Of a stretch of 64,000 nucleotides of DNA, positions 1 through 10,449 are shown in pieces. The stretch is from the NCBI GenBank assembly GCA_947179485.1, contig OX359248.1, forward strand, positions 44,340,847-44,404,846. Reading direction: 5' to 3'. The notes beneath the pieces were generated by a model, which worked only from the letters and a program-made list of their open reading frames with translations, searched no databases and was not told the origin of the DNA. This stretch comes from Allacma fusca (Eukaryota; Arthropoda; Collembola; Symphypleona; Sminthuridae). Both the position numbers and the translations under genes were made by a program. How positions within the stretch are numbered: the first letter of the stretch is position 1; every line of letters begins with the position of its first letter.

Positions 1-42
1 AGAAAGTTTAGCTTGCAGTTAAGAAAGTTTAGCTTGCCGTTA

Positions 43-1685
43 AGAAAGTTTAGCTTGCAGTTTAGAAAGTTTAGCTTGCAGTTAAGAAAGTTTAGCTTGC
101 AGTTAAGAAAATTTAGCTTGCAGTTAAGTAAGTTGAGCTTGCAGTTATGAAAGTTTAGCTTGCAGTTAAGAAAGTTTAGCTTGCAGTTAAGAAAGTTTAG
201 CTTGCAGTTAAGAACGTTTAGCTTGCAGTTAAGCAAGTTTAGCTTGCAGTTAAGTTAAGCTTGCAGTTAAAAAAGTTTAGCTTGCAGTTAAGAAAGTTTA
301 GCTTGCAGTTAAGAAAGTTTAGCTTGCAGCTAAGAAAGTTTAGCCTGCAGTTAAGAAGGTTTAGCTTGCAGTTAAGAAAGTTTAGCTTGCAGTTAAGAAC
401 GTTTAGCTTGCAGTTAAGAAAGTTTAGCTTGCAGTTAAGTTTAGCTTGAAGTTAAGTTTAGCTTGCAGTTAAGAAAGTTTAGCTTGCAGTTAAGCAAGTT
501 TAGCTTGCAGTTAAGTTAAGCTTGCAGTTTAGAAAGTTTAGCTTGCAGTTAAGAAAGTTTGGCTTGCAGTTAAGAAAGTTTAGCTTGCCGTTAAGAATTT
601 TTAGCTTGCAGTTAAGTAAGTTGAGCTTGCAGTTAAGAAAGTTTAGCTTGCAGTTAAGAAAGTTTAGCTTGCAGTTAAGAAAGTTTAACTTGCCGTTAAG
701 AAAGTTTAGCTTGCAGTTAAGAAAGTTTAGCTTGCAGTTAAGAAAGTTTAGCTTGCAGTTAAGACAGTTTAGCTTGCCGTTAAGAAAGTTTAGCTTGCAG
801 TTTAGAAAGTTTAGCTTGTAGTTAAGAAAGTTTAGCTTGCAGTTAAGAAAGTTTAGCTTGCCGTTAAGAAAGTTTAGCTTGCAGTTAAGAAAGTTTAGCT
901 TGCAGTTTAGAAAGTTTAGCTTGCAGTTAAGAAAGTTTAGCTTGCAGTTAAGAAAGTTTAGCTTGCAGTTAAGAAAGTTTAGCTTGCAGTTAAGAAAGTT
1001 TAGCTTGCAGTTAAGAAAGTTTAGCTTGCAGTTAAGAAAGTTTAGCTTGCCGTTAAGAAAGTTTAGCTTGCAGTTAAGAAAGTTTAGCTTGCAGTTTAGA
1101 AAGTTTAGCTTGCAGTTAAGAAAGTTTAGCTTGCAGTTAAGAAAGTTTAGCTTGCAGTTAAGAAAGTTTAGCTTGCAGTTTAGAAAGTTTAGCTTGCAGT
1201 TAAGAAAGTTTAGCTTGCAGTTTAGAAAGTTTAGCTTGCAGTTAAGAAAGTTTAGCTTGCAGTTAAGAAAGTTTAGCTTGCAGTTAAGAAAGTTTAGCTT
1301 GCAGTTAAGAAAGTTTAGCTTGCAGTTAAGAAAGTTTAGCTTGCCGTTAAGAAAGTTTAGCTTGCAGTTAAGAAAGTTTAGCTTGCAGTTAAGAAAGTTT
1401 AGCTTGCAGTTAAGACAGTTTAGCTTGCCGTTAAGAAAGTTTAGCTTGCAGTTTAGAAAGTTTAGCTTGTAGTTAAGAAAGTTTAGCTTGCAGTTAAGAA
1501 AGTTTAGCTTGCAGTTAAGAAAGTTTAGCTTGCAGTTAAGAAAATTTAGCTTGCAGTTAAGAAAGTTTAGCTTGCCGTTAAGAAAGTTTAGCTTGCAGTT
1601 AAGAAAGTTTAGCTTGCAGTTAAGAAAGTTTAGCTTGCAGTTAAGAAAGTTTAGCTTGCAGTTAAGACAGTTTAGCTTGCCGTAA
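43..1685 (+). repeat. HOR A copy 1 (about 1.64 kb)
   Basis: This is the first copy of a higher-order repeat whose end is marked by the variant GCCGTAAAG. Ordered markers include AAAATTTAG near 110, the AGTAAGTTGAG unit near 127, a TTATGAAAG unit near 145, the short-spaced GTTAAGTTAAGC junctions near 250 and 510, a 17-bp doublet with CTTGAAG near 440, GTTTGGCTTG near 560 and CTTGTAG at about 826 and 1468. All recur 1,622 bp to the right. Near 169-210 this copy has one monomer more than copy 2, which makes it 1,643 bp. Bases 1-42 belong to a preceding copy that runs out of the window. Confidence 0.9.
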
Positions 1686-3307
1686 AGAAAGTTTAGCTTG
1701 CAGTTTAGAAAGTTTAGCTTGCAGTTAAGAAAGTTTAGCTTGCAGTTAAGAAAATTTAGCTTGCAGTTAAGTAAGTTGAGCTTGCAGTTATGAAAGTTTA
1801 GCTTGCAGTTAAGAAAGTTTAGCTTGCAGTTAAGAACGTTTAGCTTGCAGTTAAGCAAGTTTAGCTTGCAGTTAAGTTAAGCTTGCAGTTAAAAAAGTTT
1901 AGCTTGCAGTTAAGAAAGTTTAGCTTGCAGTTAAGAAAGTTTAGCTTGCAGCTAAGAAAGTTTAGCCTGCAGTTAAGAAGGTTTAGCTTGCAGTTAAGAA
2001 AGTTTAGCTTGCAGTTAAGAACGTTTAGCTTGCAGTTAAGAAAGTTTAGCTTGCAGTTAAGTTTAGCTTGAAGTTAAGTTTAGCTTGCAGTTAAGAAAGT
2101 TTAGCTTGCAGTTAAGCAAGTTTAGCTTGCAGTTAAGTTAAGCTTGCAGTTTAGAAAGTTTAGCTTGCAGTTAAGAAAGTTTGGCTTGCAGTTAAGAAAG
2201 TTTAGCTTGCCGTTAAGAATTTTTAGCTTGCAGTTAAGTAAGTTGAGCTTGCAGTTAAGAAAGTTTAGCTTGCAGTTAAGAAAGTTTAGCTTGCAGTTAA
2301 GAAAGTTTAACTTGCCGTTAAGAAAGTTTAGCTTGCAGTTAAGAAAGTTTAGCTTGCAGTTAAGAAAGTTTAGCTTGCAGTTAAGACAGTTTAGCTTGCC
2401 GTTAAGAAAGTTTAGCTTGCAGTTTAGAAAGTTTGGCTTGTAGTTAAGAAAGTTTAGCTTGCAGTTAAGAAAGTTTAGCTTGCCGTTAAGAAAGTTTAGC
2501 TTGCAGTTAAGAAAGTTTAGCTTGCAGTTTAGAAAGTTTAGCTTGCAGTTAAGAAAGTTTAGCTTGCAGTTAAGAAAGTTTAGCTTGCAGTTAAGAAAGT
2601 TTAGCTTGCAGTTAAGAAAGTTTAGCTTGCAGTTAAGAAAGTTTAGCTTGCAGTTAAGAAAGTTTAGCTTGCCGTTAAGAAAGTTTAGCTTGCAGTTAAG
2701 AAAGTTTAGCTTGCAGTTTAGAAAGTTTAGCTTGCAGTTAAGAAAGTTTAGCTTGCAGTTAAGAAAGTTTAGCTTGCAGTTAAGAAAGTTTAGCTTGCAG
2801 TTTAGAAAGTTTAGCTTGCAGTTAAGAAAGTTTAGCTTGCAGTTTAGAAAGTTTAGCTTGCAGTTAAGAAAGTTTAGCTTGCAGTTAAGAAAGTTTAGCT
2901 TGCAGTTAAGAAAGTTTAGCTTGCAGTTAAGAAAGTTTAGCTTGCAGTTAAGAAAGTTTAGCTTGCCGTTAAGAAAGTTTAGCTTGCAGTTAAGAAAGTT
3001 TAGCTTGCAGTTAAGAAAGTTTAGCTTGCAGTTAAGACAGTTTAGCTTGCCGTTAAGAAAGTTTAGCTTGCAGTTTAGAAAGTTTAGCTTGTAGTTAAGA
3101 AAGTTTAGCTTGCAGTTAAGAAAGTTTAGCTTGCAGTTAAGAAAGTTTAGCTTGCAGTTAAGAAAATTTAGCTTGCAGTTAAGAAAGTTTAGCTTGCCGT
3201 TAAGAAAGTTTAGCTTGCAGTTAAGAAAGTTTAGCTTGCAGTTAAGAAAGTTTAGCTTGCAGTTAAGAAAGTTTAGCTTGCAGTTAAGACAGTTTAGCTT
3301 GCCGTAA
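1686..3307 (+). repeat. HOR A copy 2 (1,622 bp)
   Basis: This is the tandem copy of the preceding block at a constant offset of 1,622 bp, ending at the same GCCGTAAAG marker. The heptad order read in the open plus frame at 2459-3094 and 3110-3307 is the same, residue for residue, as at 837-1472 and 1488-1685. The differences I could see are one missing monomer near 1812-1833 and a G for A at about 2434 (GTTTGGCTTGTAG). The two copies are therefore nearly identical, which implies a recent duplication or homogenisation. Confidence 0.9.
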
Positions 3308-4240
3308 AGAAAGTTTAGCTTGCAGTTTAGAAAGTTTAGCTTGTAGTTAAGAAAGTTAAGCTTGCAGTTAAGAAAGTTTAGCTTGCAGTTAAGAAAGTTT
3401 AGCTTGCAGTTAAGAAAATTTAGCTTGCAGTTAAGAAAGTTTAGCTTGCCGTTAAGAAAGTTTAGCTTGCAGTTAAGAAAGTTTAGCTTGTAGTTAAGAA
3501 AGTTTAGCTTGCAGTTAAGAAAGTTTAGCTTGCAGTTAAGAAAGTTTAGCTTGCCGTTAAGAAAGTTTAGCTTGCAGTTAAGAAAGTTTAGCTTGCAGTT
3601 AAGAAAGTTTAGCTTGCAGTTAAGACAGTTTAGCTTGCCGTTAAGAAAGTTTAGCTTGCAGTTTAGAAAGTTTAGCTTGTAGTTAAGAAAGTTCAGCTTG
3701 CAGTTAAGAAAGTTTAGCTTGCAGTTAAGAAAGTTTAGCTTGCAGTTAAGAAAATTTAGCTTGCAGTTAAGAAAGTTTAGCTTGCCGTTAAGAAAGTTTA
3801 GCTTGCAAATAAGAAAGTTTAGCTTGCAGTTAAGAAAGTTTAGCTTGCAGTTAAGAAAGAGTAGCTTGCAGTTAAGAAAGTTTAGCTTGCAGCTAAGAAA
3901 GTTTAGCCTGCAGTTAAGAAGGTTTAGCTTGCATTTAAGAAAGTTTAGCTTGCAGTTAAGAAAGTTTAGCTTGCAGTTAAGACAGTTTAGCTTGCCGTAA
4001 AGAAAGTTTAGCTTGCAGTTTAGAAAGTTTAGCTTGTAGTTAAGAAAGTTTAGCTTGCAGTTAAGAAAGTTTAGCTTGCAGTTAAGAAAGTTTAGCTTGC
4101 AGTTAAGAAAATTTAGCTTGCAGTTAAGAAAGTTTAGCTTGCCGTTAAGAAAGTTTAGCTTGCAGTTAAGAAAGTTTAGCTTGTAGTTAAGAAAGTTTAG
4201 CTTGCAGTTAAGAAAGTTTAGCTTGCAGTTAAGAAAGTTT
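3308..4240 (+). repeat. 693-bp (33-monomer) HOR, one full and one partial copy
   Basis: The end marker GCCGTAAAG at 3303 recurs at 3996, 693 bp or 33 monomers later. The CTTGTAG variants at about 3342 and 3489 recur at about 4035 and 4182 with the same offset. The second copy (from 4001) stops matching by about 4247, where a GCCG expected from 3554 is replaced by consensus. The segment is built from A-type variants (CAGTTTAG, GCCGTTA, CTTGTAG), so it looks like a rearranged remnant of HOR A. A GCAAATAAG unit at about 3805 and an AAAGAGTAGC unit near 3858 are local markers of the first copy. Confidence 0.8.
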
Positions 4241-5175
4241 AGCTTGCAGTTAAGAAAGTTTAGCTTGCAGTTAAGAAAGTTTAGCTTGCAGTTAAGAAAG
4301 TTTAGCTTGCAGTTAAGAAAGTTTAGCTTGCAGTTTAGAAAGTTTAGCTTGCAGTTAAGAAAGTTTAGCTTGCAGTTAAGAAAGTTTAGCTTGCAGTTAA
4401 GAAAGTTTAGCTTGCAGTTAAGAAAGTTTAGCTTGCAGTTAAGAAAGTTTAGCTTGCCGTTAAGAAAGTTTAGCTTGCAGTTAAGAAAGTTTAGCTTGCA
4501 GTTAAGAAAGTTTAGCTTGCCGTTAAGAAAGTTTAGCTTGCAGTTTAGAAAGTTTAGCTTGCAGTTAAGAAAGTTTAGCTTGCAGTTAAGAAAGTTTAGC
4601 TTGCAGTTAAGAAAGTTTAGCTTGCAGTTAAGAAAGTTTAGCTTGCCGTTAAGAAAGTTTAGCTTGCAGTTAAGAAAGTTTAGCTTGCAGTTAAGAAAGT
4701 TTAGCTTGCAGTTAAGAAAGTTTAGCTTGCAGTTAAGAAAGTTTAGCTTGCAGTTTAGAAAGTTTAGCTTGCAGTTAAGAAAGTTTAGCTTGCAGTTAAG
4801 AAAGTTTAGCTTGCAGTTAAGAAAGTTTAGCTTGCAGTTAAGAAAGTTTAGCTTGCAGTTAAGAAAGTTTAGCTTGCCGTTAAAAAAGTTTAGCTTGCAG
4901 TTAAGAAAGTTTAGCTTGCAGTTAAGAAAGTTTAGCTTGCCGTTAAGAAAGTTTAGCTTGCAGTTTAGAAAGTTTAGCTTGCAGTTAAGAAAGTTTAGCT
5001 TGCAGTTAAGAAAGTTTCGCTTGCAGTTAAGAAAGTTTAGCTTGCAGTTAAGAAAGTTTAGCTTGCCGTTAAGAAAGTTTAGCTTGCAGTTAAGAAAGTT
5101 TAGCTTGCAGTTAAGAAAGTTTAGCTTGCAGTTAAGAAAGTTTAGCTTGCAGTTAAGAAAGTTTAGCTTGCAGTT
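4230..5175 (+). repeat. 420-bp (20-monomer) HOR, about 2.2 copies
   Basis: CAGTTTAG variants occur at 4331, 4541, 4751 and 4961, exactly 210 bp apart, and the flanking GCCGTTA variants repeat every 420 bp. Comparing 4261-4740 with 4681-5160 I found only two differences: GTTAAAAAAG near 4882 and TTTCGCTTG near 5018. Every monomer is 21 bp, so the plus frame stays open for 328 codons (4202-5188); this is a by-product of the 21-bp lattice. The block ends at the first of a series of 17-bp monomers near 5176. Confidence 0.88.
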
Positions 5176-5590
5176 AAGTTTAGCTTGAAGTTAAGTTTAG
5201 CTTGCAGTTAAGAAAGTTTAGCTTGCAGTTAAGTTTAGCTTGAAGTTAAGTTTAGCTTGCAGTTAAGAAAGTTTAGCTTGCAGTTAAGAAAGTTTAGCTT
5301 GCAGTTAAGAAAGTTAAGCTTGCAGTTAAGAAAGTTTAGCTTGCAGTTAAGAAAGTTTAGCTTGCAGTTAAGAAAGTTTAGCTTGCAGTTAAGAAAGTTT
5401 AGCTTGCAGTTAAGAAAGTTTAGCTTGCAGTTAATAAAGTTTAGCTTGCAGTTAAGAAAGTTTAGCTTGCAGTTAAGAAAGTTTAGCTTGCAGTTGAGAA
5501 AGTTTAGCTTGCAGCTAAGAAAGTTTAGCTTGCAGCTAAGAAAGTTTAGCTTGCAGTTCAGAAAGTTTAGCTTGCAGTTAAGAAAGGTTA
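5176..5590 (+). repeat. 17-bp doublets and lead-in of module B
   Basis: Two closely spaced 17-bp doublets with CTTGAAG (about 5176-5265) end the A-type lattice. They are followed by a canonical run carrying GTTAAGCTTG near 5313, TTAATAAAG at 5431, TTGAGAAAG at about 5495, two GCAGCTAAG units near 5513 and 5534, and a GTTCAGAAAG unit near 5557. That run of variants precedes each NheI-type GCTAGC marker in module B and so belongs to its repeating unit. Confidence 0.8.
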
Positions 5591-8118
5591 GCTAGCAGTT
5601 AAGAAAGTTTAGCTTGCAGTTAAGAAAGTTTAGCTTGCAGTTAAGAAAGTTTAGCTTGCAGTTAAGAAAGTTTAGCTTGCAGTTAAGAAAGTTTAGCTTG
5701 CCGTTAAGAAAGTTTAGCTTGCAGTTAAGAAAGTTTAGCTTGCCGTTAAGAAAGTTTAGCTTGCAGTTAAGAAAGTTTAGCTTGCCGTTAAGAAAGTTTA
5801 GCTTGCAGTTAAGAAAGTTTAGCTTGCAGTTAAGTTTAGCTTGAAGTTAAGTTTAGCTTGCAGTTAAGAAAGTTTAGCTTGCAGTCAAGAAAGTTTAGCT
5901 TGCAGTTAAGATAGTTTAGCTTGCAGTTAAGAAAGTTTAGCTTGCAGTTAAGAAAGTTTAGCTTGCAGTTAAGAAAGTTTAGCTTGCAGTTAAGAAAGTT
6001 TAGCTTGCAGTTAAGTTTAGCTTGAAGTTAAGTTTAGCTTGCAGTTAAGAAAGTTTAGCTTGCAGTTAAGAAAGTTAAGCTGGCAGTTAAGAAAGTTTAG
6101 CTTGCAGTTAAGAAAGTTTAGCTTGCAGTTAAGAAAGTTTAGCTTGCAGTTAAGAAAGTTTAGCTTGCAGTTACGTTTAGCTTGAAGTTAAGTTTAGCTT
6201 GCAGTTAAGAAAGTTTAGCTTGCAGTTAAGAAAGTTTAGCTTGCAGTTAAGTTTAGCTTGAAGTTAAGTTTAGCTTGCAGTTAAGAAAGTTTAGCTTGCA
6301 GTTAAGAAAGTTTAGCTTGCAGTTAAGAAAGTTTAGCTTGCAGTTAAGAAAGTTTAGCTTGCAGTTAAGAAAGTTTAGCTTGCAGTTAAGAAAGTTTAGC
6401 TTGCAGTTAAGAAAGTTTAGCTTGCAGTTAAGAAAGTTAAGCTTGCAGTTAAAAAAGTTTAGCTTGCAGTTAAGAAAGTTTAGCTTGCAGTTAAGAAAGT
6501 TTAGCTTGCAGTTAAGAAAGTTTAGCTTGCAGTTAAGAAAATTTAGCTTGCAGTTAGATTTTAGCTTGCAGTAAGGAAATTAGGCTTGCAGTTAAGAAAG
6601 TTTAGCTTGCAGTTAAGAAAGTTTAGCTTGCAGTTAAGAAAGTTTAGCTTGCATTTTAGTTTAGTTTTAAGTTAAGTTTAGCTTGCAGTTAAGAAAGTTT
6701 AGCTTGCAGTTAGGAGAGTTTAGCTTGCAGTTAGGAGAGTTTAGCTTGCAGTTAAGAAAGTTTAGCTTGCAGTTAAGAAAGTTTAGCTTGCAGTTAAGAA
6801 AGTTTAGCTTGCAGTTAAGAAGGTTTAGCTTGCAGTTAAGAAAGTTTAGCTTGCAGTTAAGAAAGTTTAGCTTGCAGTTAAGAAAGTTTAGCTTGCAGTT
6901 AAGTTTAGCTTGAAGTTAAGTTTAGCTTGCAGTTAAGAAAGTTTAGCTTGCAGTTAAGAAAGTTTAGCTTGCAGTTAAGAAAGTTTAGCTTGCAGTTAAG
7001 AAAGTTTAGCTTGCAGTTAAGAAAGAGTAGCTTGCAGTTAAGAAAGTTTAGCTTGCAGTTAAGAAAGTTTAGCTTGCTGTTAAGAAAGTTTAGCTTGCAG
7101 TTAAGAAAGTTTAGCTTGCAGTTAAGAAAGTTTAGCTTGCAGTTAAGAAAGTTTAGCTTGCAGTTAATAAAGTTTAGCTTGCAGTTAAGAAAGTTTAGCT
7201 TGCAGTTAAGAAAGTTTAGCTTGCAGTTAATCAAGTTTAGCTTGCAGTTAAGAAAGTTTAGCTTGCAGTTAAGAAAGTTTAGCTTGCAGTTAAGAAAGTT
7301 TAGCTTGCAGTTAAGTTTAGCTTGAAGTTAAGTTTAGCTTGCAGTTAGGAAAGTTTAGCTTGCAGTTAAGAAAGTTAAGCTTGCAGTTAAGAAAGTTTAG
7401 CTTGCAGTTAAGAAAGTTTAGCTTGCAGTTAAGAAAGTTTAGCCCACAGTTAAGAAAGTTTAGCTTGCAGTTAAGTTTAGCTTGAAGTTAAGTTTAGCTT
7501 GCAGTTAAGAAAGTTTAGCTTGCAGTTAAGAAAGTTTGGCTTGCAGTTAAGAAAGTTTAGCTTGCAGTTAAGTTTAGCTTGAAGTTAAGTTTAGCTTGCA
7601 GTTAAGAAAGTTTAGCTTGCAGTTTAGTAAGTTTAGCTTGCAGTTATGAAAGTTTAGCTTGCAGTTAAGAAAGTTTAGCTTGCAGTTAAGAAAGTTTAGC
7701 TTGCAGTTAAGAAAGTTTAGCTTGCAGTTTAGTAAGTTTAGCTTGCAGTTAAGAAAGTTTAGCTTGCAGTTGAAAAAGTTTAGCTTGCAGTTAAGAAAGT
7801 TTAGCTTGCAGTTAAGAAAGTTTAGCTTGCAGTTAAGAAAGTTAAGCTTGCAGTTAAGAAAGTTTAGCTTGCAGTCAAGAAAGTTTAGCTTGCAGTTAAG
7901 AAAGTTTAGCTTGCAGTTAAGAAAGTTTAGCTTGCAGTTAAGAAAGTTTAGCTTGCAGTTAAGAAAGTTTAGCTTGCAGTTAATAAAGTTTAGCTTGCAG
8001 TTAAGAAAGTTTAGCTTGCAGTTAAGAAAGTTTAGCTTGCAGTTGAGAAAGTTGAGCTTGCAGCTAAGAAAGTTTAGCTTGCAGTTCAGAAAGTTTAGCT
8101 TGCAGTTAAGAAAGGTTA
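5591..8118 (+). repeat. HOR B copy 1 (about 2.5 kb)
   Basis: This copy is delimited by GCTAGC at 5591 and 8119. In order it holds alternating GCCGTTA units (to about 5790), several 17-bp CTTGAAG doublets, GCTGGCAG at about 6080, a block of canonical units with an AAAAAAG unit near 6450, an 18-bp GATTTTAGC monomer at 6557, a GCATTTTAG junction at 6651, two TTAGGAGAG units near 6710-6735, an AAGGTTTAG unit near 6820, TTAATAAAG and TTAATCAAG units near 7165-7230, and GCCCACAG at 7442. The 6275-6913 stretch recurs at 8719-9357 with an offset of 2,444 bp. Confidence 0.82.
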
Positions 8119-10449
8119 GCTAGCAGTTAAGAAAGTTTAGCTTGCAGTTAAGAAAGTTTAGCTTGCAGTTAAGAAAGTTTAGCTTGCAGTTAAGAAAGTT
8201 TAGCTTGCAGTTAAGAAAGTTTAGCTTGCCGTTAAGAAAGTTTAGCTTGCAGTTAAGAAAGTTTAGCTTGCCGTTAAGAAAGTTTAGCTTGCAGTTAAGA
8301 AAGTTTAGCTTGCAGTTAAGTTTAGCTTGAAGTTAAGTTTAGCTTGCAGTTAAGAAAGTTTAGCTTGCAGTTAAGAAAGTTTAGCTTGCAGTTAAGATAG
8401 TTTAGCTTGCAGTTAAGAAAGTTTAGCTTGCAGTTAAGAAAGTTTAGCTTGCAGTTAAGAAAGTTTAGCTTGCAGTTAAGAAAGTTTAGCTTGCAGTTAA
8501 GTTTAGCTTGAAGTTAAGTTTAGCTTGCAGTTAAGAAAATTTAGGTTGCAGTTAAGAAAGTTAAGCTGGCAGTTAAGAAAGTTTAGCTTGCAGTTAAGAA
8601 AGTTTAGCTTGCAGTTAAGAAAGTTTAGCTTGCAGTTACGTTTAGCTTGAAGTTAAGTTTAGCTTGCAGTTAAGAAAGTTTAGCTTGCAGTTAAGTTTAG
8701 CTTGAAGTTAAGTTTAGCTTGCAGTTAAGAAAGTTTAGCTTGCAGTTAAGAAAGTTTAGCTTGCAGTTAAGAAAGTTTAGCTTGCAGTTAAGAAAGTTTA
8801 GCTTGCAGTTAAGAAAGTTTAGCTTGCAGTTAAGAAAGTTTAGCTTGCAGTTAAGAAAGTTTAGCTTGCAGTTAAGAAAGTTAAGCTTGCAGTTAAAAAA
8901 GTTTAGCTTGCAGTTAAGAAAGTTTAGCTTGCAGTTAAGAAAGTTTAGCTTGCAGTTAAGAAAGTTTAGCTTGCAGTTAAGAAAATTTAGCTTGCAGTTA
9001 GATTTTAGCTTGCAGTAAGGAAATTAGGCTTGCAGTTAAGAAAGTTTAGCTTGCAGTTTAGAAAGTTTAGCTTGCAGTTAAGAAAGTTTAGCTTGCATTT
9101 TAGTTTAGTTTTAAGTTAAGTTTAGCTTGCAGTTAAGAAAGTTTAGCTTGCAGTTAGGAGAGTTTAGCTTGCAGTTAGGAGAGTTTAGCTTGCAGTTAAG
9201 AAAGTTTAGCTTGCAGTTAAGAAAGTTTAGCTTGCAGTTAAGAAAGTTTAGCTTGCAGTTAAGAAGGTTTAGCTTGCAGTTAAGAAAGTTTAGCTTGCAG
9301 TTAAGAAAGTTTAGCTTGCAGTTAAGAAAGTTTAGCTTGCAGTTAAGTTTAGCTTGAAGTTAAGTTTAGCTTGCAGTTAAGAAAGTTTAGCTTGCAGTTA
9401 AGAAAGTTTAGCTTGCAGTTAAGAAAGTTTAGCTTGCAGTTAAGAAAGTTTAGCTTGAAGTTAAGTTTAGCTTGCAGTTAAGAAAGTTTAGCTTGCAGTT
9501 AAGAAAGTTTGGCTTGCAGTTAAGAAAGTTAAGCTTGCAGTTAAGAAAGTTTAGCTTGCAGTTAAGAAAGTTTAGCTTGCAGTTAATAAAGTTTAGCTTG
9601 CAGTTAAGAAAGTTTAGCTTGCAGTTAAGAAAGTTTAGCTTGCAGTTAATCAAGTTTAGCTTGCAGTTAAGAAAGTTTAGCTTGCAGTTAAGAAAGTTTA
9701 GCTTGCAGTTAAGAAAGTTTAGCTTGCAGTTAAGTTTAGCTTGAAGTTAAGTTTAGCTTGCAGTTAAGAAAGTTTAGCTTGCAGTTAAGAAAGTTAAGCT
9801 TGCAGTTAAGAAAGTTTAGCTTGCAGTTAAGAAAGTTTAGCTTGCAGTTAAGAAAGTTTAGCCCACAGTTAAGAAAGTTTAGCTTGCAGTTAAGTTTAGC
9901 TTGAAGTTAAGTTTAGCTTGCAGTTAAGAAAGTTTAGCTTGCAGTTAAGAAAGTTTAGCTTGCAGTTAAGAAAGTTTAGCTTGCAGTTAAGTTTAGCTTG
10001 AAGTTAAGTTTAGCTTGCAGTTAAGAAAGTTTAGCTTGCAGTTTAGTAAGTTTAGCTTGCAGTTAAGAAAGTTTAGCTTGCAGTTAAGAAAGTTTAGCTT
10101 GCAGTTAAGAAAGTTTAGCTTGCAGTTAAGAAAGTTTAGCTTGCAGTTAAGAAAGTTTAGCTTGCAGTTAAGAAAGTTAAGCTTGCAGTTAAGAAAGTTT
10201 AGCTTGCAGTTAAGAAAGTTTAGCTTGCAGTTAATAAAGTTTAGCTTGCAGTTAAGAAAGTTTAGCTTGCAGTTAAGAAAGTTTAGCTTGCAGTTAATAA
10301 AGTTTAGCTTGCAGTTAAGAAAGTTTAGCTTGCAGTTAAGAAAGTTTAGCTTGCAGTTAAGTTTAGCTTGCAGCTAAGAAAGTTTAGCTTGCAGCTAAGA
10401 AAGTTTAGCTTGCAGTTCAGAAAGTTTAGCTTGCAGTTAAGAAAGGTTA
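8119..10449 (+). repeat. HOR B copy 2 (about 2.3 kb)
   Basis: Markers run in the same order as copy 1: GCTAGC 8119, GCTGGCAG about 8566, 18-bp GATTTTAGC 9001, GCATTTTAG 9095, paired TTAGGAGAG near 9155-9180 and GCCCACAG 9861. The offset from copy 1 is 2,444 bp in the middle and about 2,419 bp at GCCCACAG, so monomers and one 17-bp unit have been gained or lost in between. A variant at about 9057 (CAGTTTAGAAAG) is absent from the matching place in copy 1. Confidence 0.8.

Noticed and set aside
500..1858. A 452-codon minus-strand open frame as a repeat-protein gene
   Set aside because: It is only NCKLNFL heptads from the 21-bp lattice, begins at TTG, and has no non-repeat domain, and the opposite strand of the same DNA is open in RKFSLQL heptads over much of its length.
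4202..5188. A 328-codon plus-strand open frame as a gene
   Set aside because: It is open because this stretch has only 21-bp monomers; it starts at TTG and ends at the first 17-bp unit. The same holds for the 316-codon frame at 52704-53654 and the 260-codon frame at 60130-60912.
6651..6680. GCATTTTAGTTTAGTTTTAAG junction (also 9095 and 13802) as an insertion-site scar or target duplication
   Set aside because: It can be derived from adjacent monomers by a few substitutions and a short deletion, and it recurs as part of HOR B; no inserted element flanks it.
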